From Pipra filicauda (taxonomy: Eukaryota > Chordata > Aves > Passeriformes > Pipridae), in the NCBI RefSeq assembly GCF_003945595.2, contig NW_024104421.1:8990001-9054000 (forward strand): a stretch of 64,000 nt of DNA, in the 5' to 3' direction. How positions within the stretch are numbered: the first letter of the stretch is position 1; every line of letters begins with the position of its first letter. Shown here piece by piece: positions 35,921 to 47,950 of this stretch. A program made the position numbers and the translations under genes. The notes under the pieces are model-generated. The model was not told the DNA's origin, searched no databases, and worked only from the letters and a program-made list of their open reading frames with translations.

Positions 35921-37284
35921 ATATGTCTCTCTTTGCACTTACATTCATATTCTCTAAAAAGAGTTTGAAATATTCTGTTTTCATGTAAAAATTTGCATTT
36001 CTGAGAGAAGTCCCTAGTGGACAAAATTACTGTGGATAAGCCACTGTCAATTATTCTGAAACCAACCAACAGCAGAAACTTCTATGAGAATAGTGAAGAG
36101 AATAAGAAAGACTGGGCCCCTTTTCTTTGCAGGCAGATTAGAGGATTTCAGCCAAGAAAAAATACAGGAAAAAGCAGGAGGTACGACTGCAATTTTGAAC
36201 TTTGAGTACAGGATATCTGGGAGAGGCTATGAAGCTGGCTATCCAGTGCAAATCTGCTAACATTCCTGTGATTTCTACTCTTCATCATTATTGTTCATAT
36301 GGTTTTGATAGTGCTGAGGTGAGTAGTTTGTTTTGCATAACTAACACTAAGGCAGGAGAATTTCTTTAGAAGTATTGTCTCTTGGAAGTTCTTGAGCAAT
36401 GCTACTGGGGCTGCTAGGGGATTAAGCCTTCTAAAGGGCAGTGAATTCTGTTATTACACAATAATCATAAGACTGACCATGGCTTGCATTTGGGAGGAGC
36501 AACAGTTCTTCTCTTTGCAATTATATGAAGGAAATCTGGATAAGACAAAAGAACGTTATTACCAGTATTGTCACTGGTCTTATCCATAAATTCTACAGAG
36601 CTTGTACTTTTATTCCACACGGATCAGTACAGGTTCTCTTACTCAGCTGAATCCTCTGAGTCTATTTGCATAATGAAAGTTGACATGCTGCTCTCATAGG
36701 CTTATAAGAAGAATGAAACCAACTCTACCACAATTTCTCCTTCTCAGAGCAACTGTACAGTAAATTGGCTCTTTGTAAAAATCCAAATAATTTGCTGATT
36801 TTTTTGCCAATAATGTTAATTTTTATTTAATTCTTTTTTTATTTCATTGTCTTTGAAAAAGAATTGCATTTTCATCTGAATTGTTTCTACTAATTTTTTT
36901 TCTTATAACAGAGTATAAGCCTCAGTTGTTAAGAATCTTGTTTCTTGTGAAACAGTAACATTACATTATGAATCCATGAAGTACTTTTACCCTGCTTTGA
37001 ATGAGGTACATTTCTGAGGTATGCTATTTTGTAAGTAATTCTTTAAATAAACACAAAAGACAGAGGTGTTTACATACAGAAAAGCTCTAGTATTCTTTTC
37101 ATATGGTAAGCCGAGTCACATGCCTGAGGTGTGGTTCTGGGTTTCTCCTCCTGCATTCTGGCACAAGGAATCAGTTATTTTTAAATTCTGTATTGTGAAG
37201 TGAAATTCAAACCTACAAAGTTATTCTCTCTTTGTTTTGCCATACTGGTCCATGACACTAGCTAGTCTACTGTTTACTACACAA
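35921..37284. other. Intergenic, no gene seen
   Basis: AT-rich unique sequence between the solo LTR and a CR1 tail. No recognised feature. Confidence 0.6.
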
Positions 37285-37342
37285 GAGATTGGACCTAGAT
37301 GATATTTAAGGTCCCTTCCAACCCAAACCATTCTGTGATGTT
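37285..37342 (+). mobile_element. Short CR1 3' tail, + orientation
   Basis: The stretch ggacctagatgatatttaag, then ggtcccttccaacccaaacc and attctgtgatg, is the diagnostic CR1 3' terminus. Only about 60 bases are recognisable. Confidence 0.85.
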
Positions 37343-37739
37343 ATTCCTGCCATCCATATGGTGTTAGCACTATGGTGTACAGAATGTTACAAGGTTTGTG
37401 TTTTCTTGATTATTTCAATGCTTGTGATTGTTATTCAAGGTCTAGGAGTGACATTATGATTTAGTGACTATTGTATCCTTGCAACATGCCTTTTTTACTG
37501 TTATCTATGCCAGCAATTTAACCAAAATGTATCTGCTTCTGTTATACCGATTACAGTCAGGTCTTTTTCATCCCAAGCATGTGAACTTTGTATATGATTG
37601 AAACAGCTGTCTCACAGACTCTGAGGAAGAGTAATTGCAGTCTGTTAATCATGCAGTTTCTACTCTGTATTACCTTTGTCTGCAGATGAAACTGTACCAC
37701 CACCGATACTCAAAAGTACAGCCAGATACTTGTAAAAGT

Positions 37740-38085
37740 TTTCAAACATAACTGCACAGAATGGCAGTCACACTGGAGATTCTCAGGGAAGCTGTCCAGG
37801 AGAAATCAGCTAAGTTTCTGGACAAATTACGTACCTCTATGCCAGCGTGCCTTGTAATTCCCATAAATGAGGGCTTGTTGGAGTCAGCCAAATTACTCTG
37901 GCATATGTCAGCTTCTTCAGTGTTGACAATCCAGATGGGTGGATTGTTGCTATCCAGTGCTTTCTGCAAGCTTTGAACAAGTCTATAAACGCTGGCGCCA
38001 GGATTAACTGTGGCAGCAGTCCACTGGACAGATGAGCATAAAGGTCTACAAAGATCAATGCCACAAGGTAAAGAATTACACAAAA
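37740..38085. other. Unrecognised patch open on both strands
   Basis: A less AT-rich patch that is open on the - strand for 113 codons (37742-38083; includes YRLVQSLQKALDSNNPPIW) and on the + strand for 71 codons from an ATG (37761-37976). I do not recognise either product. It could be a fragment of an old retroelement or processed pseudogene, or chance. No promoter or splice context was found. Confidence 0.3.
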
Positions 38086-39449
38086 CTTTATTTAATTAGA
38101 AAAAAAACCAACCTGCTTTTAAATTACCTTATTCTAGTTTTGACATCCCGCTGATTTAATCAGAGATGTCTTTTATGGAAGATAACATTGCTGTTAGTGA
38201 AATATCAATCATTATTTGCATTGATATAGAATCATGAAAAATTCACCTTTTCCAGAGTTGTGTATTTTATAAGACTCAGTCGGTTAACCTAGTATATCCT
38301 TGTGTTTAGCACTTGTTTTGCATACTTTGTACTTTGAATATTAAGGGTCATTTTCCCAAAGGCAATCAACAACAGCTATGTTCTTTGATAAATGTACTGC
38401 TGCAATTACTTTTGCCAGACATTATGACTTCAAATCGGTCATTCATTTAGACGCCAAGTTTTGGTGAGAAGTATTATTTACAGCTGAAATTACTCTGTCT
38501 CTCCACTTTGAGGGATGCCGTCTGCCATGCCTGGTTGTATCCACAGTGATTCACATTCAAAGAATAATTACTTGCCAACCAGTATGTCTGATTCTCTGAC
38601 ATGTTATCAGCATGCATCCCATATCATACTCTGTTTTCATTTTTACTGGCACTGCCTGCTATGGACATGGAGTTGTAAGTGACTTTTAAGTGAGCAAAGT
38701 AAGCAAGGGTTCCTGCCCTCTGTGCTGTACATTTGGGTATGAGGCAACTGAATACACATGATATTTCTATATGAGATCTTAATTTTTTTAAGTGGAAGTG
38801 CTACATATATGCAAAGAACAGAGCCAACATCTTCAACCAGAGGACTCATTTGCTGCTTTGCATGGATAGTGGTTCTTTTTTTCTTTTAGTGTTGTTCTAC
38901 TTAGTACCTGAACATTCCTTAGCATCTACTGAACCCTTGTTTACTGTATCCCACTGCAAACCATCTAGCCCTTCAAAATAATGGGACTGTTGGGGGGGGA
39001 GGGGGAATCCCCACCACTGTCTTAATTGACATTATGAAGGGATGGTACAATCTGAAATCCCACCTGTGCTTTTGACAGATGTTTTTCTTGACCAAAATGT
39101 GAGACAAAGATTACATTTACCCATTGCTTACCTATGCCTAATTAAAAATATGTGGAAACTTGAACTACTAATAATTTCAGAGATTTCATGCATAAATACT
39201 GTTTTTTATTGAAATTTTAGCCTTTAACTATTTTTCTGAACTGGTAAAATTGGATTCAGTTGAACTAATTTACAATTTCTAAGATATTACTAATATGTAG
39301 TCATGGTCAAATTTGGTGGCCACTACCTGTTGGTTCAGAGTTGCCATCTATAATTGTAAACATTACTTTTAAATAAACATGTTAGGCAATTTCTGACAAG
39401 GAAGAGTCAGGCTTTTTTATCATAAAATCTAAAAATTCCTTTCTGCTGG
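38086..39449. other. Intergenic, no gene seen
   Basis: AT-rich. The only notable item is the G run at 38992-39005. Confidence 0.6.
38992..39005 (+). repeat. G-run (GGGGGGGGAGGGGG)
   Basis: Fourteen bases, thirteen of them G, in an AT-rich surrounding. It may form a G-quadruplex only with neighbouring Gs, so the significance is doubtful. Confidence 0.7.
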
Positions 39450-40325
39450 AAAGGCAACACAGCAGGTCACAAGCATTCCGGGAGACATCTGGAGTGAACT
39501 GATGATGCCTTCTTGACACAGGCTGACTGAGGAGCTGATGAGGTGAAACACTCTAATGGACCTGTACCAATAATTAGGAACTGGATGTGAAGATTGTCGT
39601 GGCTTTGGCTAAAGTGGCCATAAATTGATGATGTTCAGGACCCTGAGAGAAAATAACATGGCAAATAAGATCACGACTTTGAGTTTCAGAGGAATAAACT
39701 TTGGTCTGTTTAGAGTTCTGCTTGGGACAATCCCAAATGGTTGTCCAAGGAGAGAGGAGGGATCCATGATTGCTGGGTCACCTCCTCTAAACTCACGACT
39801 TCCATCTGAAAGTCAGGAGAAGCTGATGAGAGGCCTATGTTGGTCAATAAGAAGCTCCTAAGAAAGCTCAGTCATAACCATACAGGATGTGGAAGTAGGG
39901 ACTTGGGAGATGGGAGAAACGCTGCCTGAGTGTGTGTGAACTGGCTTGGAAAAACAAAGACTAGATGGAATTGAAGCTGGTGAGGAGTGTGAAGGGCAAA
40001 AATGAGTTCTACAGCTTTATTGGCAGAAAAAAATAAAGAATATGGAAACTGTATGTCTGCTGCTGAACAGAGAAGGGTGCTGGGCACCAAAGGACATAGA
40101 AAAGCTAGGATGCTCAGTGCAGACTTTGGAGGATTTGCCCTCAGGGATCCCATGTTCCTGAGTCCAGAGGGAGCATCTGGAGTAGTAAGAACTTTTCGGT
40201 AGAGAAGAATCAAGCTGGGGGGCCTTTAAACAAACTGGACATACGTAAGGGGGGGTGTCTCTGCTTTGAGTGGTGTGTTGGACTAGATCATAACAAGGTC
40301 CAGTCAAACCTCAACTAATTTAAAA
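39450..40325 (+). mobile_element. CR1 LINE fragment with ORF2 endonuclease/linker, internally deleted
   Basis: By eye this aligns with the middle of CR1 ORF2. Landmarks are acttcttgacacagg-like text at 39510, 'ttcaggaccctgaga' at 39634, 'caatcccaaatggttg' at 39729, and 'ctttattggcagaaaa' near 40013. After aaactggacatacgtaagg (about 40230-40250) it jumps straight to a CR1 3' end (ttggactagatcataacaag, then aacctcaac). The reverse transcriptase core and 3' region between those points are missing. The frames are broken. It lies in + orientation. Confidence 0.75.
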
Positions 40326-43300
40326 TGCTGAATTCACTTTTACGTCACAGTGGATATATGTTTGCTAAATTTAGATTTTCTTAAACATTGGTATGCTAAA
40401 CATTAGTTTAACTTTTTTTCATTTCAATAGATCTATATTTAACCTGCATTGTCTACCTGATTTATTAATTAATCTAGAAAAGAATCTAATATTCAACAAA
40501 AATGTTTTCTCTGGAATGTAAAAGTGAGTAGAGGCAAGTTTAATAACAACATGATCTGTAAGTGGTTGGAGCGAATTGTTTTTCTTTCTGATCTTTTGTA
40601 ATGAAAATTATTCTTGGTTATTAACTTAATGAATAAATGTCCGAGTTTAACATTTAGCATAAATACTTTTAACCTGAAGTGATCAACTTTTTCTTTCTGT
40701 CTTGCAAGTAAAAAATATCTCTCTTGCGATATTGCTGCTCTCTGCATGAACCATTTTAATAATTAACAACTTTTCTCAGCATTTGTGAGTTCTACCTTGT
40801 ACACATTTATCATGATGTTTATATTAAAATGTAATTACATTAATGTATTTTGTGTCAATATATTTAATAAAGCCATAGATGAGTCCAGATAATGTAACAC
40901 AAGACTTTTGACTATGGAAGCATTATTAGTGGGAAATGATGAAGATCCACCCATATAGCCGTATATATTCATTGGTGGAAAGTGGTAAAGAGCTTTTTTT
41001 CCCCCACATTTAATGAATGTGCAACAAATTCATATTTATTACATTCTCTGGGGTTGTTGAACATGAAGAGAAACAGAATTTGAAGAAAATAAAGAGAAGT
41101 TAACATGTGTGTTATATACTTTTTGTCAGTTTTGTACAAAGAACATGACCTACTCGACTTCTTAATCTGACTTGATTTCTGATTTATGCATAATATATAA
41201 TAGTGGCTCTAAACTGGTGGCAAGATACGAAAATGTCCAGGTTAGAGGCCAAGCTGTTTCATTTGCCTCCTCCTTACATACATAAGTTGAAAGAGAGAAA
41301 AAAAATGTTTCCTATTATAATTATGATAATTTGATAGTAAATTACTGCTTAAGCTCAATTACGTATTAGTCCCTTTTTGGAACTCTCCCTGCAGCATTAT
41401 TTCTGATTACATAATCTCTTGAGTATTTTTGTAGATGAAGTCATAGATAATCTAAAGAACCAACAGTGTTTTGATGTTAGAAAAATGTGTCAATTGCAAT
41501 CATCTAGATTTTTTCCTGTTGTCGAATTTTCTTTCATAAACAGGCAAACATTTCTAGAATGGTAAGGAAATTGTTTATCATCAGCATACTAAAATGGGTG
41601 CAAAAGCTAAACAGTTACATATGACATTGATTATATTGAATAAGATCATCCTTGCAGTATTTTCCACATGATGATTGTGCAAAATCATGCTTCCGATGAC
41701 TTAATTGCTGTTCTTTACATAATTTTTCATTAGAAATAGTCAAGCTCTACATTTTGCTAGGTATTGTCATTAACTTTACATATTTTTGTGAGAGCTGTAG
41801 TGCTTAATGAAAAATTGGTTTTAATTACTAAGAGAAGCTGAATAACATTTCCTTCCCATTTTAAACACTAACTTCTTACTTCTTGTAATAATTTAGAGAT
41901 TAAGCTCATCACATCAGTAAGCATTTTATCAACCAAAAGAGGTCACTGAAGTGAAACTTATAATTAGACTTAGACATATACCAGTTTTAGGAAACAGCAG
42001 AATTTGATCATCAGATGTTGAACTAGAATAGTGAAAATGTGGTGAAATGGTAGGGTTTATTAATATAAAAATTAATTGTTAATTATAGTTTAAAATACAA
42101 ATCTAAGACATTTTTGTGGATGGTATATTCCATTCTTTATTTTGAAAAATATGATAAATGTTGAACTAAACCTACAAATTAAAATGCAGCGTAACCTCTG
42201 TGTATGTGCCGAGATTTACAATAATTTGCAAAGGTAGTGGGTCTCTGTCATATAGGAATTTCATGTGTGGGAGGCTGAGGTCTTAGGGTCTCACAAATGT
42301 CAAATCCATGACATATGTAAGTAGGGTCATCAAATACATTCTGTATATACCATCTCCTACAGAACAATTGTTTTGAGAATTAAAAGGTCTGAATGCAACT
42401 TTCTTGCATTCCTTGCTCAAAAGCAGACAGAGTATTTAATTAGTATTAGTGCAAAAGACCTCAGATGTAGAAAATGAATATAAATACAAAATACTTCTGA
42501 TACTGACCAGCAATAGCTTTTCATTAAAGTAGAACTATCCATGTACACGTACACATAATAAAAAACATAGTAAATTTAGTTTTCTTCAAGTAATCTGGGA
42601 CTGGAAAATGGGTCTCATTGAGATTTTTCCATTGGCCTGCTTAACCAGAAGATGAAATGTCTGATCTTAAATGTTGCAATGTCACAAGCTTAGAAAGAGT
42701 TGTTGTTGGCATATGACTGCAGAGAACTCAAGTTAGAGGCAGAGTACTTGGTATTTGGGGAGAATTCACAGGGAGTGTAAATGTTTCTCTGTCATGATAT
42801 TTGATACTAATAACAGCAGTTACTAGTATTAGTTATTAGCTTATTGGAATCCCCAAATGCTAGGCATGTTAGTGTTGACAAAGGGTGTCAAAAGGCAAAT
42901 AATGCAGTCAAAGGTCAGTAATAAATTTTGTAATGTTGCATCTTGTTTAAGTGTCTGGCAGTACTGGATCTTGGAGAGATCTGGCTACTTTCTTAAAAGA
43001 AGAGTAAGATATCAGATATGTATGTCAGTATTAATTGTGAGTTTGTAGGAAAGGGTTATATTTGTCTGTGACTATAAGTCCGTTCTTGATGTGACCCCTG
43101 CATACTGAACAAACAGAATCTCTCCCTACCTACTGATAGTACCTTGTTACTTGCAGGTCTAACATCATTTTTGCAGCTGTGAAGAGGACCATGGTTCCTT
43201 TTCACCGTCACAAAAATTATAATCCTTAATTTTTCTGTAATCTCTTCTTATAAACATAGCTTGTTTTTAAATTGTATGTTCTTTCCTAAGATCCCTGGTT

Positions 43301-46189
43301 AGCCTGTAGATTAAAATCAAGAATGCTTATTAGCTCCAATATCAATGGAACTGTATCTCACTTAATGATATTCTATTTGCAATACCTAGGAAAGAAATGC
43401 ACTTTTTGAATTGACATTAAATAAGTTGAAAATGCAAGATAACTCTGGAAGTTCATGGAAGGTGGCCTTGTGCTTTTGGGAATTGGTGAGATATCAGTTC
43501 TTTCTTTGATAGATCAGTCTCAGTTTAATAAGAGGTTCATATAGACACCTATGGTAAATTATGCACTTGCTGTTCTTGTAAGTTTTCCAATTAGGAAGGA
43601 GATTTAATTGGCAAATCAATTTTAACGCCTAAAATAAAAATAAATGCAGAAATATATTTGTTTTCTCTGTTTTGCCATATAAAGCTTGGCTCAGCAGGAA
43701 GTATGTTCTATACAGTTTTTCAAATGGTGTTCGATAGTCACAGAACTAATGAGAGACCATCCCTCTTAGGCTTTGCAGTCCCTGTATTTGGAGATGAACT
43801 GTCCAAATGGCTACTCTAAGAGCAAGAAACTGAACTACACAGTAGTTGCATAAAAATTGTGTTTTAGCATGACTGACTGCATGTGCACCCACTGGAAGAT
43901 GTGTCCCGTTAACAGAACAAATACCTGCATAGATGGTTAGGTTCATGTACACATATCTGAGAGCATGACTGGAGCCCAGTATTTGCTTTTTCTTCATGTA
44001 AGCAAAAATCTTTGGAGTGAAGGGAATAGAAGCTGTGTTCTTGAATGGTAGCAGTAACAACCAGAGATCTGTTTTTCATCTGCTGCAGGTAGGTATGCAA
44101 GAGGTATTATATTTGATTTTGCATATATTTTTCTGGCATACAGCATATGAAAGTATGTTTCCAGATGTTATGAACCATTCATTCACTTCTACAGCTTAAT
44201 CTTTCTCTATATCTCTTATCATTTCTGCATTAGTGTAACATGCTCACTTTTTCTGTATAATTTATTCTTAGAGTTGGAATGCCGTCTCCAATACAGCATC
44301 CTTGCATTTTTTATAAGGAACATTGTAGCTTTAGAGGTTTCATGATCTTTTCTGGCAGGGTAGTGGGTCTTTTTGGTTGTTTGGTTAGTATTTGTTTTGT
44401 TTTGTGGGGGTTTTTGTTTGTTTGGGGTTTTTTTGTTTGTTTGTTTGTGTGTAATAAAACTTGTAAAGTTCTCTAAATAATTTCTCTATTTTCTCTAGTA
44501 ATTTGCCATTATTCTAGCATATTTCAAATTCACTTTCAAAAATCTTAAGATATGGATTAGATTGTTTTAGCCATAGGCTAGTGAAGAAACATGGAGGGCG
44601 TAATAGTTGCCTATGTATACTGTATCTTTTTAAGTTATAAGGAACAGAGGTTACAAATAATAAGGCAATATTAAAATTATAAATCGAAATAAGTTAAAAA
44701 GGGATTTGGGGCGATAATTCTGACCAAAAAAAAAAGTTAGGAAATTATGGAACACATTTTATTCTTTTTTAATTCATTTGTTTACCACATAACCTATTTG
44801 CAGTCCTTGAAAATTCTCTGAGTTTGGAACATCAGGTCTTGTAAAATAATAAGGCAATGAGTAATTCAGTGGTAGGAGTTTAAACTATGAATGACAAAGT
44901 TTAAAACAGGAGCTGGACCTGTAGTTAGCTAATAGGAGAAGCTTTGAGCTATATCTTATAACTTCATTCTTTTATTCTTGACTTCTCTGATGTGTATGGT
45001 GGTTTGGGTGAGGTAAATAAGATAACTAGAAGTTGTGTAATTTATTCATAGGGTTCATTTGTCACTTTCAGAAGTGAAATGAGTTAAGCACTAAACAGAA
45101 GAGTCAAAATAAGAAGTATTTTGATGTCTGAAGTATTCACAGATATACAATTATCATGTTTTAATGAGAACTCTTGCTATAGTGTGACCTTTCATGAAAA
45201 AAACATATATACACAGCCATAAAAAGAATTTTCGTTAAGAAATTATTCTGTTGAAGTGTATTTGTGCTAAGTGCTTCTGAAAGTGAGAAACTACTGGTAG
45301 CAGGAATGCTATTTATGAAAGAGGTGACAAAGAACTGCTGCAAATCAGATGGTAAATAATCACATTTACTTTGTCCTGGTTAGAGAATAAAAAGCAAAGT
45401 GGATTTATATCAACAAAGCACTTAACCCCATTTTTAAGTTATTCATGTCAATAGTGATTAACTCTTGTAACTCCTGCATTTTGGAGTGGTGGTGCTGTTT
45501 AAACACTACATTTGCAATGATTACACTGTTCTATTGCCATCAAAATTCCTAAAAATGTTTTTTAATGTCACTGTATATCTGCTATTGTGTAGCTGGGGCA
45601 GGTAGTATACTACAGTAGGATTGCTGGCAACATTATAACAGGGATCTTTCCCTGTTCCATTTGATGATTTCTTACCTAATCAGGGAAATTTAGAACAAAG
45701 ATGGTGAATATTAGTACTTGTCACTGGCATTTAATTTTACCCTTAAAAGAAAAAAACTACATTAGTGTAATACTATCTTACACTGATTTGAAAAAAAGTG
45801 TAGTTTAACAGAAAGCTGGGGAACAATACTTCTCTCTGACGTGCAACATCCTGTTCAGTTCTTAGATTTATATCTGTCTGGCTCCAGAAACTGATAGGAA
45901 GTAAGAGCATTTACACTACACATTTTACATGTGCTTCACTAGACCTAGGTAATTTATTCACCTGTAGATTTTTCACTGAGAAATGTGCGTGTGGTTTAAC
46001 ATTGTATCTGAATTTATTAACTAACCTTGTCTGATCTGCAAACAGGGGGAAAAAGGCACAAAATTAACATGATGCTGTTCTCTTTCTTGCCATGGCTCAA
46101 TGGTCAGGCAATTTGTATATTGTTTGTTTTTTGATGGAATATCTTTTACTTTTCACTGAGTGAAAATAGTACAGCTGATCACAGCTCTT
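40326..46189. other. Long AT-rich intergenic stretch, no gene seen
   Basis: Almost 6 kb without a recognised transposon apart from the GTTT-rich tract at 44371-44453. Low repeat density in such a stretch can mean constraint, but I cannot test this here. Confidence 0.55.
44371..44453 (+). repeat. GTTT-rich low-complexity tract
   Basis: Repeated GTTT and GGTTT units, for example tgtttgtttgtttgtgtg at the 3' end. Simple repeat on the + strand. Confidence 0.85.
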
Positions 46190-46740
46190 GTTCTACCTGT
46201 CTGCAGGAGGTCTCATCCACTTGTTCTTCATTGCCAGGTAGCTTAGAGCAGATATCCAATATAATATTACCCACACTGATCTGCTCTTTAATGCTTATTG
46301 ATAAACTCTCGATTGCCTCCATGCATAGAGGTCAACTCCACTGCCTCATCTTCCTGGCTTGTCCTTCCTAAAGAGCCTGTTTCCATCCGTATCAATACTG
46401 TAGATATAGTATCCATCGTACCATGTCTCCATGATCACAACAAGATCATAGTCCTGCACCTGCACACAGATCTCTTAATTCCTCATGTTTATTGCCCATT
46501 CATCAGGCATTAGTGTACAGACTGATTTCCCAGAAAGGGTTTGAAGTTTTTTTCCATAGCATTGCTTTACAAGCACTTCCTTGCTTACATACAAATATTT
46601 GTTGTGATCCTGCTTTAGCTATTTTGTGGTCACTTTCACTCACAACACTTCAGGCCCTTTGCCAGCTGAGTCCCTCAGTCCCTCACACAGCTGCTGGTAA
46701 CTCACTCCCTTCCCTGTGAAGATCTAAGAGCCTGAATCTC
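46190..46740 (-). mobile_element. CR1 LINE fragment, ORF2 endonuclease start, antisense
   Basis: The - strand around 46420-46520 encodes LYTNA, two stops, MGNKHEELR and, after a frameshift, QDYDLVVI. These are the opening residues of the CR1 endonuclease domain (LYTNA-S-MGNKQEELE, then QGYDLIAI). The stops and shifts make it non-functional. It is a 5' or mid portion of CR1, unlike most CR1 copies, which keep only the 3' end. Limits are approximate. Confidence 0.65.
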
Positions 46741-47882
46741 TCCTGAAAATGGGTCTTCATTTTCTGTATTGCTCAGGTGTTTTTGGAAGTTTTACAGAAG
46801 AGATGTTATACACTCACTTCTAGAAATCATGCCTGTCACATTTGTTGAATTCATGTGTGTATCTTGAAGACTGGGGAGAGCAAAGTTCAGCATCTAAAAT
46901 GCTTTCTGTGATAATTTCTAAATTGTTCATAAACATTTAAAGCCACAGAAATTCATAAATATCCTAGGTAATAGAACTCCACTTACTGATTTATGTGCCA
47001 GACATATCTGTAAATAACCTCCACTGAGTTTCTATAGTTCAGTGTCTAATGAAAAAATCTTGATTGAACTGCATAAGTTGCAAAGTTTATTGTCATAATG
47101 CAGCCTGCAAAACAGCAATTGAACTTCCTTTGCTGTAAGCAGTGAAGTGTAAGCTTCAAAACCTTACACTAAATATTCAGTGAAATGAACTTCAAGAAAT
47201 CTTGCTCATTGCAGAACTCATTGTCATCCTGTTATTTTGAAGTAATAACTTGCATAGAGTTAATATACTTGAAACTATGGATCTGAAAATCAAAATATTA
47301 CTTTTTGTAGTTGCTCACAGTAAGGCAAATATTATAAAACAGTAGAGTCATAAAAATAATAGAAATATATTTTAAAAGGGAAAGCATTTATTGTGTTCTA
47401 TTGATACACATTCAAATACATAAAAGATATGTTAACTCTGTGAAGTAGTGTACCATATGCAAGAATGCCACTGTTTTCCAAATACTAAATCATCATAACT
47501 ATTCACTATGACAATAATTTTAGGGATGAAATAAAACTTTGAGTGCCATTAGTTTAAACTTATGTGGAAAGATGTTTATGGTACTACTGGAAATACTCCA
47601 TTGAATTGCACTTATTTCCTAGGTTTATATTGGGCTAAAAGAAGTCATTAGCAATCTGCATTTTGAGAGCATTGTTGGTACAATATGGTGGTGTGAGTCA
47701 CCAGAATCTTAGTGTCATAAAAATTGCAGCCGGAAGGAAAAATAATAATAGTTTGCCCAGAGTTGTGCATCTCATTTAGTCTATTATACTCATTGCCTTT
47801 TTATGTCTTGTTTTTCAAAATATGAATTTAGTGCTGGTAAAAGGTACTGACTTGGAGTTTTGAAACTTCTCCTCTGTCCTTG

Positions 47883-47950
47883 AACAGACACAGCATAGGC
47901 AGCAGCAATTTATGTCTGTGTACAGATGCAGCACAGGCAGCAGAATTGCC
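47883..47950 (+). repeat. Diverged tandem duplication
   Basis: Two imperfect copies: acagacacagcataggcagc with agcaatt, then acagatgcagcacaggcagc with agaatt, about 45 bases apart. Confidence 0.6.
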
